Below are positions 6,836-15,456 of a stretch of DNA of 36,118 nt, piece after piece. This DNA comes from an uncultured Agathobacter sp. (GTDB taxonomy: Bacteria; Bacillota; Clostridia; Lachnospirales; Lachnospiraceae), in assembly GCA_934365945.1 (NCBI GenBank), contig CAKRNE010000022.1:1-36118 (forward strand). Direction: 5' to 3'. Every line of letters begins with the position of its first letter. The stretch's first letter is position 1. The notes below the pieces were generated by a model. That model saw only the letters and a list, made by a program, of their open reading frames with translations, had not been told where the DNA came from and did not search any database. Position numbers and translations under genes: made by a program.

Positions 6836-6847
6836 GGCACCCATTAA

Positions 6848-6882
6848 AACAGGCGTAGAGAGACTAACTCTCTGCGCCTGTT
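6848..6882 (+). terminator. Terminator of the AAA-ATPase-like gene, copy 2
   Basis: Hairpin AACAGGCG-T-AGAGAG, loop ACTAA, CTCTCT-G-CGCCTGTT: 15-bp stem with one T-G wobble, 12 bp after the stop codon. The T-run is weak. Identical hairpin at 14204-14238. Confidence 0.75.
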
Positions 6883-6905
6883 CAACTGCTTTTAATAATG
6901 GACTG

Positions 6906-7115
6906 TTATTTATTATTTTTATAATTCATAATCACAATTAACACGCAGCTTATTATTGATAACATACAGCAAAACAGCAATGCAATACATGTCACAATAT
7001 TCCCTCTGCTCGGATGATTGTAAAAATTCACTCCATACATTATCGTTACTATTCCTATGCACGAAGTAATTATTCCTATAACTATCTGTAGCTTTAACAA
7101 TTTCATTCTATCCAT
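6906..7115 (-). CDS. Small two-helix membrane protein, paralogue A2
   Basis: 69 residues, identical to the product of 3672-3881 except His2 to Asp and Lys63 to Met by eye. The coding DNA is a recent duplicate. Upstream DNA differs: the ribosome binding site GGAGAGG of copy A1 is replaced by a weak AGAGAAA, so this copy may be poorly expressed. It lies just beyond the terminator of the AAA-ATPase-like gene, and on its right begins a relic of the 1277 gene. Function unknown. Confidence 0.55.
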   Translation of the reverse strand: MDRMKLLKLQIVIGIITSCIGIVTIMYGVNFYNHPSRGNIVTCIALLFCCMLSIISCVLIVIMNYKNNK

Positions 7116-7178
7116 AAATTTTCTCTACTTTCTTAGAAACTTCTATATTCTTAGATATTTCATATCATATGTCACATG

Positions 7179-7343
7179 GTAATTATATTTTTCTTAACAA
7201 ATCACGAATATTTAATAGATATAAACAACATAAATATGCGGATAGTATTAAAACTTGAAATCCAGCAGTATCCCCCTTTGAGTAAAAACAAATATATTTA
7301 TTCCTATAACAAATGACACATCGCAAACTATTTCATAAACAAA
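7179..7343 (-). pseudogene. 3' relic, duplicate of the end of the 1277 gene
   Basis: Bases 7179-7343 match 1272-1435 closely but with 2 extra bases in the ATCCCCC region near 7270, so the frame is broken. Only the last ~55 codons of the membrane protein survive. The left boundary lies in the right arm of the hairpin seen at 1262-1278. The rest of the 7116-7390 interval shows no gene. Confidence 0.8.
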
Positions 7344-7390
7344 GTATCTCACGTAATGGAGAAGCTAAAAATCCAGTCCTTGCTACTCTC

Positions 7391-7951
7391 CTATATTTGC
7401 ATAGTAACCAATGTTCCAAATCCATTTTTCTTTTCTACTATATACTTCTTATCAATTTTTCGTTCAAAGCAGGCAAATTCCTTTTTACTGAAAAATAACA
7501 TAGTCAATGTAATTTCTTCATCTTTTGTTTTCGATATTGTGATCCATGTCTTATGATAACAATCAAGCCCTAGAATTTTCTGAAGGTTTTCTTTTAGTCT
7601 GGCACTATTTTTTATTTGATTTACTTCCTTGTTAAGTACTAATACAAATCCTATATTTCCAAATAAACTGTAGATATCCATATTTTTTCTATCTGAAAAC
7701 CATATTATTGGTGTAAAAATAGCCAACGACATACATGCTGCTAGATTTAAGGATATAAAATCAGTACTTACATTTATATCTAGTGCTAATATTACTAATA
7801 AACACGCCCATGAAAGTATATTCACAGCTGCCAATATCTTCCACAAAATATTAATTCTTTTCGTCTTTACTAAATAGTATCCTGCAATAAAAATAAGAGC
7901 TATGTACATTCCTTCAACAATCTCTTTATTCAAATTCATTACTCCCTTCAT
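7391..7951 (-). CDS. Membrane protein with C-terminal soluble domain, unknown
   Basis: 186 residues. Three hydrophobic segments (about 14-30, 36-57 and 66-86) are followed by a ~90-residue soluble domain rich in Lys/Glu (RLKENLQKIL, SKTKDEEITLTM, CFERKIDKKY). The N-terminal helices plus a small cytoplasmic domain suggest an anchored accessory protein; no family is recognised. The start is uncertain: ATG at 7951 has no clear ribosome binding site, and ATG at 7939 follows AAGGGAG with only 2 nt spacing. It overlaps the 3' end of the broken gene at 7926-8284, so the two were probably translationally coupled. Confidence 0.6.
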   Translation of the reverse strand: MKGVMNLNKEIVEGMYIALIFIAGYYLVKTKRINILWKILAAVNILSWACLLVILALDINVSTDFISLNLAACMSLAIFTPIIWFSDRKNMDIYSLFGNIGFVLVLNKEVNQIKNSARLKENLQKILGLDCYHKTWITISKTKDEEITLTMLFFSKKEFACFERKIDKKYIVEKKNGFGTLVTMQI

Positions 7952-8284
7952 GTACTTTAAAATTAATAAAGCAGGTCACACACATGGTTTCATCCTCTTC
8001 ATTCCTGTCCACATAGATAGTATAATTGCAGCCTTCAAGCTCTATTTCATTCTCAAATGCATAAACTGCATTTTAATATCTACAGCTCCGTCATCTTTAA
8101 TTTCAAAACTCGTAGCCTGAATTAATTGCCCAATCTGTTTTGCTCCATGAGTTTGTATATAAGTATTCAATTTATTGATTTCAATGTCAAAAAGTTCATC
8201 CTATTCAGATTCTAAATCCACCTGCACAGATAATACATTTTGAAGTTTTAACGTTTTATTTTCTAAAATTGTTATTTTATTCAT
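7926..8284 (-). pseudogene. Broken gene for a soluble ~118-residue protein
   Basis: From ATG 8284 (MNKITILENKTLKLQNV) the frame meets TAG after VQVDLESE, continues as DELFDIEINKLNTYIQ... to DIKMQFMH, then needs a frameshift near 8060 to continue as FENEIELEGC...MCVTCFINFKV and end at 7926-7928. The strand/helix pattern and the acidic C-terminal strands resemble effector-binding (GyrI/AraC-effector-like) domains, but that is only an impression. One nonsense mutation plus one frameshift make it a pseudogene. Confidence 0.65.
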
Positions 8285-8304
8285 TACTTTTGCCCTTATA
8301 TTTT

Positions 8305-8514
8305 TTATCCCTTTTTATTATAATTTTCACAATCCTTATCTGTTATATTATCATTATCATTTTTCTCTATAAATCCCCATATTATTCTAAACAAAACTTC
8401 TATAATAACCCCTACCAGCATCCAAACTACCAATGGAATCTTATCTAAATATACAGACATAATGCCAAAAAAGAAAATAAATACCACTGAATTCCAAATT
8501 ATATATTTTTTCAT
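8305..8514 (-). CDS. Small membrane protein, unknown
   Basis: 69 residues with two helices (about 7-22 and 28-48) and a hydrophilic Asn/Asp-rich tail (EKNDNDNITDKDCENYNKK). AAGGAG lies 10 nt before the ATG at 8514. An earlier overlapping ATG gives only a two-codon frame. It is part of the minus-strand membrane block behind the promoter at 10036-10064. No family recognised. Confidence 0.55.
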   Translation of the reverse strand: MKKYIIWNSVVFIFFFGIMSVYLDKIPLVVWMLVGVIIEVLFRIIWGFIEKNDNDNITDKDCENYNKKG

Positions 8515-8546
8515 TTTTTCATTTTCTCCTTTTCTTAACTTTTTAT

Positions 8547-9269
8547 CTAATTTTTCTCACAATTAGAATTACCTATTAAAAAAATAAACAACACCACTAT
8601 AAATATCAAAATACACATCCAATTGCACATAGCCTTTTTTGCCATATAAACACCATATATTCCTAATACAAGTTCAAAAACATATGCAATGAATTCTATG
8701 CTATACCATCTACCTTTACTCAAATGCATATGTATCCCCATAATTATTGCACAACTTATTATTGAAGTTATACAAAACAATAAAAAGTATGTCGAAACTA
8801 TCGAAAATTTCCAAACAAAAATATTAATTAACATACCATAGGAAAACAAAAGAAATGTAATTGTCTGGGAATATTTACTAACCATTTTTTCATTTTCATA
8901 AAAATCTCTTTCATTTTTTCTATAAAAAAATATTCTAAAAAACAAATATACTACCAATAATATTATTGTATTTAGCCTGGCATATTTACCATTTATGCTA
9001 CAATAGACATAGACTACTACTATACATAACCAAGTTAATAAATAACTCCGATTATTTTTTTCAAGTACATATTCTGTTTTATCTTCTCCTGTCCACAAAA
9101 AAAACTGCACTAAATAACTTATAAGCATTGCTAATACTTCCAATATTACCAGAAAAACAATACTTTCCCTAGTGAAATGTTCCATCCCTCTATGTGCAAC
9201 ATATAAAAAAGAAATAAAATTACCTAATACTAAAACTAACACTAATTCATTTATACATTTCTTCTTCAT
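8547..9269 (-). CDS. Polytopic membrane protein, unknown
   Basis: 240 residues with about seven membrane segments and short loops; cytoplasmic loops carry RKNERDFYENEK (about 118-129) and TGEDKTEYVLEKNN. The ATG at 9269 follows TTGGAGAATAG. Very high Ile/Phe/Tyr content and AT-rich DNA match the other membrane genes here. It lies between the 9325 gene and the small protein at 8305, all probably one transcript. No transporter or protease signature was seen. Confidence 0.65.
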   Translation of the reverse strand: MKKKCINELVLVLVLGNFISFLYVAHRGMEHFTRESIVFLVILEVLAMLISYLVQFFLWTGEDKTEYVLEKNNRSYLLTWLCIVVVYVYCSINGKYARLNTIILLVVYLFFRIFFYRKNERDFYENEKMVSKYSQTITFLLFSYGMLINIFVWKFSIVSTYFLLFCITSIISCAIIMGIHMHLSKGRWYSIEFIAYVFELVLGIYGVYMAKKAMCNWMCILIFIVVLFIFLIGNSNCEKN

Positions 9270-9324
9270 CTATTCTCCAATCATATTTTATCCTCTATAA
9301 ACTATCAAGTGATAAATTTGTATA

Positions 9325-9951
9325 TTATTTCCTTCCTAATTCATCATTTTCTAATATATCAGCATTTTTTGAAGAAAATTTTATAAATACACTATCCGGC
9401 ATTTGAGTGATCTTAAAAACCAATATATAAAGTATAATAAGCATCACCTTATATTTAACCGATATACTATCAACCTCAACCAATACAAAATCTTCATAAA
9501 TCACTCCCAAAAGTGATATCAATGCACTTATCAGAATGTTGAAAGCAAAAAATACAATTGTCAGGTGTCTGTTCCAAAGATTTTCTGTCCAAAAGGACTT
9601 TACATACTTTCTAAAAATAAACAAAATTATAATTGAACCAATAACCAAAATATGGGATATAAATAAATTATCATACAATTCCAATATATACTCCAAAACA
9701 AACATATTGATTAATAATCCAACACCTCTGCCACCCAATACTCCGGATGCATTTACACTATATTCAACTTTTTTAGCCTTGCTAAAAAATGAAATATAAT
9801 AAATAGAATAAAATAGCAAACATCCAACTAATAGAATACTCATACTTCGTATCTCACTTTGATGTGCAAAATTGTATAATATTCCATAACAAAATAATCC
9901 TATTAACCAAATAGTAAAATGTATAATGTACTTTCTCATAATTATCTTCAT
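9325..9951 (-). CDS. Polytopic membrane protein, paralogue of the 4191 product
   Basis: 208 residues from ATG 9951 (MKIIMRKY), chosen by comparison with the 4781 start, which has the same purine tract close upstream (AAGGGG here); the longer frame to 9981 has no ribosome binding site. About six membrane segments, then a charged tail QMPDSVFIKFSSKN...NDELGRK. A tail of a close relative survives as the relic at 2211-2308. First gene of a block driven by the promoter at 10036-10064 with the paired operator repeats. Function unknown. Confidence 0.65.
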   Translation of the reverse strand: MKIIMRKYIIHFTIWLIGLFCYGILYNFAHQSEIRSMSILLVGCLLFYSIYYISFFSKAKKVEYSVNASGVLGGRGVGLLINMFVLEYILELYDNLFISHILVIGSIIILFIFRKYVKSFWTENLWNRHLTIVFFAFNILISALISLLGVIYEDFVLVEVDSISVKYKVMLIILYILVFKITQMPDSVFIKFSSKNADILENDELGRK

Positions 9952-10035
9952 ATTCCCCTTGTTTTGTCCGGTAATTCTCAATTAGAAAATAATCTCTATT
10001 TTTTCTTTCTTAACTCTACAACTGTTGTTAATTTC

Positions 10036-10064
10036 TTTATATCCTATAATCCATATATCTTCAA
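10036..10064 (-). promoter_or_regulatory. Promoter of the 9951 gene block
   Basis: Minus strand: -35 TTGAAG (10059-10064), 17-bp spacer, -10 TATAAA (10036-10041). Copy of the promoter at 3453-3481. Confidence 0.65.
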
Positions 10065-10071
10065 CCATAAA

Positions 10072-10105
10072 TACATGAATGACACTAATTCGTACATGTT
10101 TGACA
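10072..10105 (-). promoter_or_regulatory. Paired direct-repeat operator, copy 2
   Basis: TACATGAATGACA at 10072-10084 and TACATGTTTGACA at 10093-10105, 21-bp offset, 7 bp from the -35 box, as in copy 1. The inner palindrome has one change (ACTAATTCGT). Confidence 0.55.
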
Positions 10106-10135
10106 TTCAATCAATATTTTTTTTATATAGAAACA

Positions 10136-10190
10136 GTACCACTTATTCTAACTTGTTTTCAACACCTTAAGAATGAGCGGTACTTTTTTT
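10136..10190. terminator. Intrinsic terminator downstream of the kinase gene
   Basis: Same imperfect stem as at 3555-3609, ending in T7 on the plus strand. On the minus strand it would end the regulator/kinase transcript after 10348 and insulate the operator/promoter at 10036-10105. Confidence 0.75.
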
Positions 10191-10347
10191 GTAATGAATG
10201 GTAGAAACATATTTAGCAGACTTATTTCTAAGATAAAAATAACATGACAAATACCATATTTCAATAATAACCCCGTGAACGTTGCACTTAACCCCGCGAA
10301 TGAAACAAATCAACGATATCACATTTTCTGAAAAACCTATAATATTG

Positions 10348-11637
10348 TTAAATATTGGGCAACAGTACCTTCACTTTAAACATTTCTGCCGATGATTCCC
10401 AATAAAATTTACCATTATTTTTATTAATTGTATCCTTTACATTTTGTAAGCCATACCCATGACTATCTTTTTCTATTTTGGTGGTTTCCGGCAATCCATT
10501 ATTATTTACAAATGTTTGATTTGATGCACTGTTGCATAGCTCAAGAACAAAATCATTTGATCCGGTATAGAATTTTACTGAAAGATATTTTTCTCCCTCA
10601 ATATGCTGTAATGCCTCAACACTATTTTTCATAAGATTTGAAAAAATAGTACAAAACTCAACATCACTTATCGGTATTTGTTCATGTATGGCTCCTGAAA
10701 CAGTGACCTTTACATCCTCTGACAACTGACTCACATAGCGATTTAATAGCGCATCTATAATTGTATTTCCAACACTGTAGCAACAATTATGTATTCTTTT
10801 CAATTCTATTTGTATATCATCAATATACCTTCTTACTTCATCTAGTTTTCCCTGTTCTGCCAATTCTCCTATACACATAATATGGTTAGATATATCATGC
10901 CGAAATTTCTTTGTATTCTCTTCCTTTTCTATCACTGCCTCATAATAGTTTTTCTGAGTTTGCTTTAACATTCTTTCAATCTCAAGATAGCTCTTCATTT
11001 TCTGGTTCATACCGTATATATAAATCAGTACTAAACCTAATATAACAATACCCAACATAGACATTGCCGACAAAAGCTGTATCATTTTCATGTTTCCCAT
11101 ATTATTATATTTTTTTGATAAAATATTCAGTTCTGCAATGGTCAGTGGTATTGCAACCGCCATCATAACAATGCCTGCATACATGATCCCCGTTCCAATT
11201 TGTTCCAGCCTTGTATTTTCAACCTTACTCTTGTATCTCCTAATCACATAAATACTTCCATAAAGTGATATGGAAATCACATTACTTATGAGCCATCCTC
11301 TTACGCTTTTAATCCCGGATGATGCAAATAGTTTCATAAACAATTCAATAACATAATCTATGTAAAGAATCAAAAAAGTCAGTTTCACAAAACAGGTCAC
11401 CCTGCTCCACCGTTTTCCACCCATTGTTATAAATAGGATAACAAAAATAATAGGTAAAACCATAAATGATAAAATCTCTACCTTATCATTAATACTCACT
11501 GCTAAAATTGTCATGCTCAGTGCTGCAATTAGTCCAACCCTGTATCTTTTTATCAGGCTTATGTTAAACACAGCCTCTCCGGCTAAAATATATTTTACAA
11601 TTTCTAATAATAAATTTATAAAAAGTACAACTCTCAT
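10348..11637 (-). CDS. GHKL sensor histidine kinase (AgrC-like)
   Basis: 429 residues. About six membrane helices in residues 1-210 form the sensor region, followed by a coiled segment (MLKQTQKNYYEAVIEKEENTKK) and a GHKL catalytic domain. Seen: phospho-acceptor His247 in KFRHDISNHI, N box NLMKNSVEA (334-342), G box HGYGLQNV (393-400). The layout equals AgrC/ComD-type kinases that bind peptide signals. The start overlaps the stop of the regulator gene by 4 nt (ATGA), so the two are translationally coupled. There is no peptide gene next to it; it may sense the peptide made at 19957-20100 or another signal. Confidence 0.9.
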   Translation of the reverse strand: MRVVLFINLLLEIVKYILAGEAVFNISLIKRYRVGLIAALSMTILAVSINDKVEILSFMVLPIIFVILFITMGGKRWSRVTCFVKLTFLILYIDYVIELFMKLFASSGIKSVRGWLISNVISISLYGSIYVIRRYKSKVENTRLEQIGTGIMYAGIVMMAVAIPLTIAELNILSKKYNNMGNMKMIQLLSAMSMLGIVILGLVLIYIYGMNQKMKSYLEIERMLKQTQKNYYEAVIEKEENTKKFRHDISNHIMCIGELAEQGKLDEVRRYIDDIQIELKRIHNCCYSVGNTIIDALLNRYVSQLSEDVKVTVSGAIHEQIPISDVEFCTIFSNLMKNSVEALQHIEGEKYLSVKFYTGSNDFVLELCNSASNQTFVNNNGLPETTKIEKDSHGYGLQNVKDTINKNNGKFYWESSAEMFKVKVLLPNI

Positions 11638-12323
11638 ACCAAATGTTCCCTATACGCAATCTGGAATTCTTTCTTTCTCCTTTGGGATACCCTTTTTATA
11701 TATCCATGAATGAATATATTTCCCTTTTCATATTTTTCTATTTTATCAATGTTGACTATACACTGCCTATTAATACGGAAAAAAGTTGCTTTCTCCAACT
11801 CCTTCTCCAATTCTGACAATGAGCTTTCTTTCCTGTATCTTCCTTCTTCCAAAATAAATTCTATCGAGCTTTCAACAGCTTCTATGAAAAAAATATCCTT
11901 GCACAATATATTGTATTTTTCTCTATTTCGATATACCTCTATTTTCTTTGTTCCACCAAGCGATATAACCGCATCCTGCAACACTTCCCGGATTTCATCA
12001 ATTTCAAAGGGCTTTGTAATAAAGCGAAATGTATTTATATGAAAGGCTTCCTTAAACCTGTCTACTCTGCTTGTTGCAACAATAATTTTACAGTCTTTTC
12101 CATTTTCACGAAGTTTTTTCCCAGTCTCTATCCCATCAAGCTTCGGCATCTCTATATCAAGAAATAGAATATCCGGTTTTTTACTGTTATCTAATAATTC
12201 CTTCCCACTATAAAAGCATTCAATCTCCGCTTCTGTATTCGTTTCTGCTAAGCATACACTGACTTTCTTTTTTAGTATTTCGCATACAATCGGTTCATCG
12301 TCACAAATACCTATTTTTATCAT
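11634..12323 (-). CDS. LytTR-family response regulator (AgrA-like)
   Basis: 229 residues. Receiver domain 1-120: acidic pair Asp8-Asp9 in GICDDE, phospho-acceptor Asp56 in LFLDIEMP, conserved Lys104 in TKPF. LytTR DNA-binding domain about 130-229, ending RVSQRRKKEFQIAYREHLV. Such regulators bind paired direct repeats next to -35 boxes. Promoter at 12359-12387; AGAGG lies 10 nt before the ATG. Codons 1-6 of a second copy survive at 4943, showing that a second kinase/regulator pair has been deleted. It is a natural candidate to act at the operators at 3489, 10072 and 19361, as is the regulator at 20720. Confidence 0.9.
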   Translation of the reverse strand: MIKIGICDDEPIVCEILKKKVSVCLAETNTEAEIECFYSGKELLDNSKKPDILFLDIEMPKLDGIETGKKLRENGKDCKIIVATSRVDRFKEAFHINTFRFITKPFEIDEIREVLQDAVISLGGTKKIEVYRNREKYNILCKDIFFIEAVESSIEFILEEGRYRKESSLSELEKELEKATFFRINRQCIVNIDKIEKYEKGNIFIHGYIKRVSQRRKKEFQIAYREHLV

Positions 12324-12358
12324 ATTGTATTATACCTCTTGAAATTATCTATAGCTCA

Positions 12359-12387
12359 ATTATAGACAAACTCACAGTATTTTTCAA
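12359..12387 (-). promoter_or_regulatory. Promoter of the regulator-kinase pair
   Basis: Minus strand: -35 TTGAAA (12382-12387), 17-bp spacer, -10 TATAAT (12359-12364). Identical boxes at 4979-5007. Confidence 0.65.
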
Positions 12388-12447
12388 ACAAAATAATTAT
12401 AACCATAAATGCTCTAAATTTTCTAAATTTTATATAGTCAATAGAAA

Positions 12448-12476
12448 TTGTAATTCCTCTAAAAATCAGTTATACT
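12448..12476 (+). promoter_or_regulatory. Promoter of the AAA-ATPase-like gene at 12518
   Basis: Plus strand: -35 TTGTAA (12448-12453), 17-bp spacer, -10 TATACT (12471-12476). Divergent from the regulator promoter. Confidence 0.65.
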
Positions 12477-12517
12477 ATATGTGAATGCATCGAACATATT
12501 TTAACTGGGAGGCTCAC

Positions 12518-14191
12518 ATGGAAATATTAAAACTGCCTGTTGGAATTGAAAATTTTGAAGATATACGAAGGTCTGGATTTTATTATATAGACAAAACTAA
12601 GCTTATCGAGCAGACTTTAAACAATTGGAGTAAAGTAACTCTGTTCACCCGTCCAAGGCGCTTTGGAAAGACTCTTGGCATGAGCATGTTGCGCTCATTT
12701 TTCGAGATTGGCACTGACAAATCACTGTTTGACGGATTATATATTTCACAGAATAAAGCTCTTTGTGATGAGCATATGGGCAAATATCCTGTGATATTTC
12801 TTACTCTAAAGGGTGTTGAAGGGCTGACCTTTGCAGATGCAAAAATGATGCTAAAGTCGATTCTTTCCACTGAAATGGACAGACATTACTATCTCAAAAC
12901 AAGTGAGGCACTTACTGACGAGGATAAAGCATACTTTGTAAAGATGCTTACAGGTACGGATGAGAATATAAATGACAGCCTCCGTAGGCTATCACAATTA
13001 TTATATAAGCATTATGGCAAAAAGGTAGTCATTCTGATAGATGAGTACGATGTGCCCCTCGACAAGGCATACCAGAACGGCTACTACCATGAGATGGTCT
13101 CCCTCATCAGGGGCTTGTTCGGACAGGCGCTAAAGACCAACGATTACTTACAGTTTGCTATTTTGACAGGCTGTCTTCGCATATCAAAGGAAAGTATATT
13201 TACAGGATTAAACAATTTTAAGGTACTCTCCATCATGGATACACGATTTGATGAGCAGTTTGGCTTCACGGATAGCGAGGTTGAGGAGCTTTTAGCCGCC
13301 TACAATCTGGATTCGCATTTCACAGAAATCAAGGAATGGTATGACGGATATCACTTTGGAAATGCCGATGTATACTGTCCGTGGGACGTGATAAATTACG
13401 TGGATCTGCTCAGATTTGAGCCTACTGCAAAGCCGCAGGATTTCTGGTCAAATTCTAGCGGAAATGCTCTGGTCAGAAGATTCATTGACAAAGCCGATGT
13501 CCAGACCAAGGATGAGATTGAGCGCCTGATAGCAGGCGAATACATTGAGAAAGAAATATCCCAGGAGCTGACCTATGATGAAATCGACAAAAACATCGCA
13601 AATCTGTGGAGTGTGCTCTTCACCACCGGTTACCTGACCAAGCAGGGCGTGACTGACGATGGCAAGGTGCGTTTATCAATACCAAACCGTGAGATTAAAA
13701 ACCTTTTCATCAAAAAAATCCGCGAATGGTTCAGCGATACAACTGCAAATGATGGAAAGACACTTGAACAATTCTGCAATGCATTTGTGGAGAAGGATAC
13801 TGAAAAAATAGAGCAGCTTTTCGGCGATTATCTCTGGAATACAATAAGTATAAGAGATACCGCAGTTGCTAAAGATAAAAAAGAAAATTTCTACCACGGA
13901 ATCCTGCTCGGTCTGCTGGGCTACAAATCAAGCTGGCTCATCAAATCAAACACCGAATCGGGCACAGGCTACAGCGATATCCTCGTTGAAGTTCCAAACA
14001 ACAGAACCGGCATCGTGATAGAGCTTAAATATGCCGAAAACGGCGATATGGATGCAGCCTGTGATGAAGCACTGAACCAGATTGAAGAAAAATCATATGT
14101 GGATAAGCTGAAGCAGGATGGCATGCGCAATTTCATAAAATATGGAATTGCATGCTTTAAGAAGGATTGTAAGGTTGTGGTAAGTAAATAA
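12518..14191 (+). CDS. AAA-ATPase-like / PD-(D/E)XK nuclease-like protein, copy 3
   Basis: 557 residues, same architecture as the 5141 copy: Walker A TRPRRFGKT (44-52), Walker B ILIDEYD, and the C-terminal nuclease-like GYSDILVE...VIELKYAE. Start at 12518 is set by GGGAGG 6 nt upstream. Upstream 190 bp, the N-terminal ~95 codons, the central Walker B/sensor block and the C-terminal third are almost identical to copy 2. Two blocks (about 12798-12995 and 13222-13430) are strongly divergent, with block 1 about 22 bp shorter. This patchwork points to gene conversion or cassette exchange. The family's biological function is not established. Confidence 0.9.
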   Translation: MEILKLPVGIENFEDIRRSGFYYIDKTKLIEQTLNNWSKVTLFTRPRRFGKTLGMSMLRSFFEIGTDKSLFDGLYISQNKALCDEHMGKYPVIFLTLKGVEGLTFADAKMMLKSILSTEMDRHYYLKTSEALTDEDKAYFVKMLTGTDENINDSLRRLSQLLYKHYGKKVVILIDEYDVPLDKAYQNGYYHEMVSLIRGLFGQALKTNDYLQFAILTGCLRISKESIFTGLNNFKVLSIMDTRFDEQFGFTDSEVEELLAAYNLDSHFTEIKEWYDGYHFGNADVYCPWDVINYVDLLRFEPTAKPQDFWSNSSGNALVRRFIDKADVQTKDEIERLIAGEYIEKEISQELTYDEIDKNIANLWSVLFTTGYLTKQGVTDDGKVRLSIPNREIKNLFIKKIREWFSDTTANDGKTLEQFCNAFVEKDTEKIEQLFGDYLWNTISIRDTAVAKDKKENFYHGILLGLLGYKSSWLIKSNTESGTGYSDILVEVPNNRTGIVIELKYAENGDMDAACDEALNQIEEKSYVDKLKQDGMRNFIKYGIACFKKDCKVVVSK

Positions 14192-14203
14192 GGCACTCAT
14201 TAA

Positions 14204-14238
14204 AACAGGCGTAGAGAGACTAACTCTCTGCGCCTGTT
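14204..14238 (+). terminator. Terminator of the AAA-ATPase-like gene, copy 3
   Basis: Same 15-bp hairpin as at 6848-6882, 12 bp after the stop codon. Directly beyond it the homology to copy 2 ends and transposase relic DNA begins. Confidence 0.75.
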
Positions 14239-14700
14239 CAACTGACACTTTACTTGACAAAATGGATACAAAATTCTGCTTTGTATACCCGCTGTCACAA
14301 AGTATGATAGCATTTTTCTGTGATGAAAATTCAGGCATAAACTGATGTACCATAGATGTAGCAAGCTCAAGATTGTATTCTTTTTCTACCACATTCGGTA
14401 TCCTAATTGTATCACCAGATATGATATCAATTTACCACTTAGCTGCCATTAAACCTCCATATATAGTCAAGTCTTTTTTCCTTATTTTCTAGTTGATTAT
14501 CTCAATTAAATGAGCCAATGGCATGGATATTTCTTTACATCTGGTGCTAAACATAAATGATTAGGGTAAACGAAGTAAAACGTCATTGTTTTTCGCTTTA
14601 CATGGCCTTGTGCATCCACTTCCTTCTATGACCGTCAATCTCCCATATCTAACAGGATCTTTGTCCCAACTTCCTTCGTTTTGGTTCGATTACAGTTATA
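14239..14700 (-). pseudogene. Decayed DDE transposase
   Basis: On the minus strand a frame from about 14432 to 14239 reads IDIISGDTIRIPNV...LATSMVHQFMPEF...KNAIILCDSGYTKQNFVSI. This resembles the catalytic region of IS4-like DDE transposases (ILCDSxYTK). It is cut off on the left by the terminator of the AAA-ATPase-like gene. Upstream (about 14690-14510) another frame, VRYGRLTVIEGSGC...NNDVLLRLP then a stop and SFMFSTRC, may be an earlier part. Several stops and frame changes separate the parts. From 14701 to 14897 I see only AT-rich DNA. Confidence 0.5.
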
Positions 14701-14897
14701 TTTTATGCTGAGCAGGAAAAATATAGGAAGTTAGCAATTATACTTTTTCTACTAAAACAGCCTATTGTGAAAACACATAGTTAATATGGATATACTTTCT
14801 CAACGTTCTCTTCATAAACTCACATCATACCTATTAAACCATACCTACTTAACTTTTATTTTCTTTCCCCCCAAAAAAAAATAAAAGCGAATCCCCA

Positions 14898-15347
14898 TCA
14901 TCGTATTATATATTTTTTGCATTCACATTGAATTTCCTCAAATAGCACTTTGAGATCTAATGTTTCTCTATATTCATCGAACATTTTTATAAATTTATCA
15001 TTACATTTTTCACAATTCGATGGACCTGCAATAGGTTTTGGTGTATCTGAAAAATATGCCAAACGCACTATTCCCCTATTTAATGCTATAGCATTCTTTA
15101 ATAATTTTTGAATGCTCCAAAATGAAAGTGGTTTATATCTACCATTCTTATATAAATTATACATATCACTATTCTCTACAATATAACCGCATTCCAATTC
15201 TACTGCATAAGCCCCCTTATCAAAACTATCTTTTATTGTTTTCATAGCATCATCAATAGCTTCATCTCCATACGATTTCATTACATTATCATAATTCTCT
15301 AATAATACATCACGTATTATATCGAAACTGAATAATCCGGTCTCCAT
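14898..15347 (-). CDS. Hypothetical soluble protein
   Basis: 149 residues, no membrane segment, with a Cys-x2-Cys near residue 112 (NCEKCNDKF) and a Cys-rich end (IQCECKKYIIR), which could bind a metal. No family recognised. The ATG at 15347 has no convincing ribosome binding site. It lies inside an inverted-repeat junction with an IS3 orfA fragment (15326-15386), so the first codons may be foreign and the original start lost. It may be a remnant rather than an active gene. Confidence 0.45.
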   Translation of the reverse strand: METGLFSFDIIRDVLLENYDNVMKSYGDEAIDDAMKTIKDSFDKGAYAVELECGYIVENSDMYNLYKNGRYKPLSFWSIQKLLKNAIALNRGIVRLAYFSDTPKPIAGPSNCEKCNDKFIKMFDEYRETLDLKVLFEEIQCECKKYIIR

Positions 15348-15386
15348 GTCCCCGCTGTCCGGGGATCAGCCCAAGATTATTCAGTT
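15326..15386. repeat. Inverted repeat at an IS fragment junction
   Basis: AACTGAATAATC (15326-15337) and GATTATTCAGTT (15375-15386) are perfect reverse complements. Inside them CCCCG/CGGGG forms a second short stem around CTGTC. It sits exactly where the 14898 gene meets the IS3-type relic. Confidence 0.6.
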
Positions 15387-15456
15387 CACCCTTTAACAGC
15401 TCGATCACAAGGTTTGATTTGAATTTGGCACTAAAATTTCTTCTTTGTCTGGACAT
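15385..15456 (-). pseudogene. IS3-family orfA fragment
   Basis: The first 24 codons of an IS3-type helix-turn-helix orfA: MSRQRRNFSAKFKSNLVIEL then LKGE, after which the match ends. To the right, TGTCCGAAAAAGTGTCTTAA (15510-15529) has the look of an IS3-type terminal repeat. Beyond it, to 15666, no gene is visible. Confidence 0.6.

Larger units (their letters stand above)
10012..10290. repeat. Long intergenic repeat shared with 3435-3665 and 4797-4901
   Basis: Bases 10018-10245 repeat 3437-3662 with few differences. They carry, in minus-strand order, the terminator, a short agrB-like tail, the operator repeats and the promoter. Bases 10188-10290 repeat 4797-4901 (the CGAATGGTAGAAAC element and a 21-bp unit). 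The module is placed at the head of each membrane-protein block, so each block seems to have been copied with its control region. Confidence 0.75.

Noticed and set aside
11634..12323. This kinase/regulator pair as the cognate receptor of the agr peptide
   Set aside because: Possible, but the pair at 20720-22662 is adjacent to agrDB and is the simpler choice; kept only as an alternative.
14093..14392. Minus-strand 99-residue ORF as one gene
   Set aside because: Its first ~50 codons are a transposase relic; the rest is the antisense of the ATPase gene end and its terminator.
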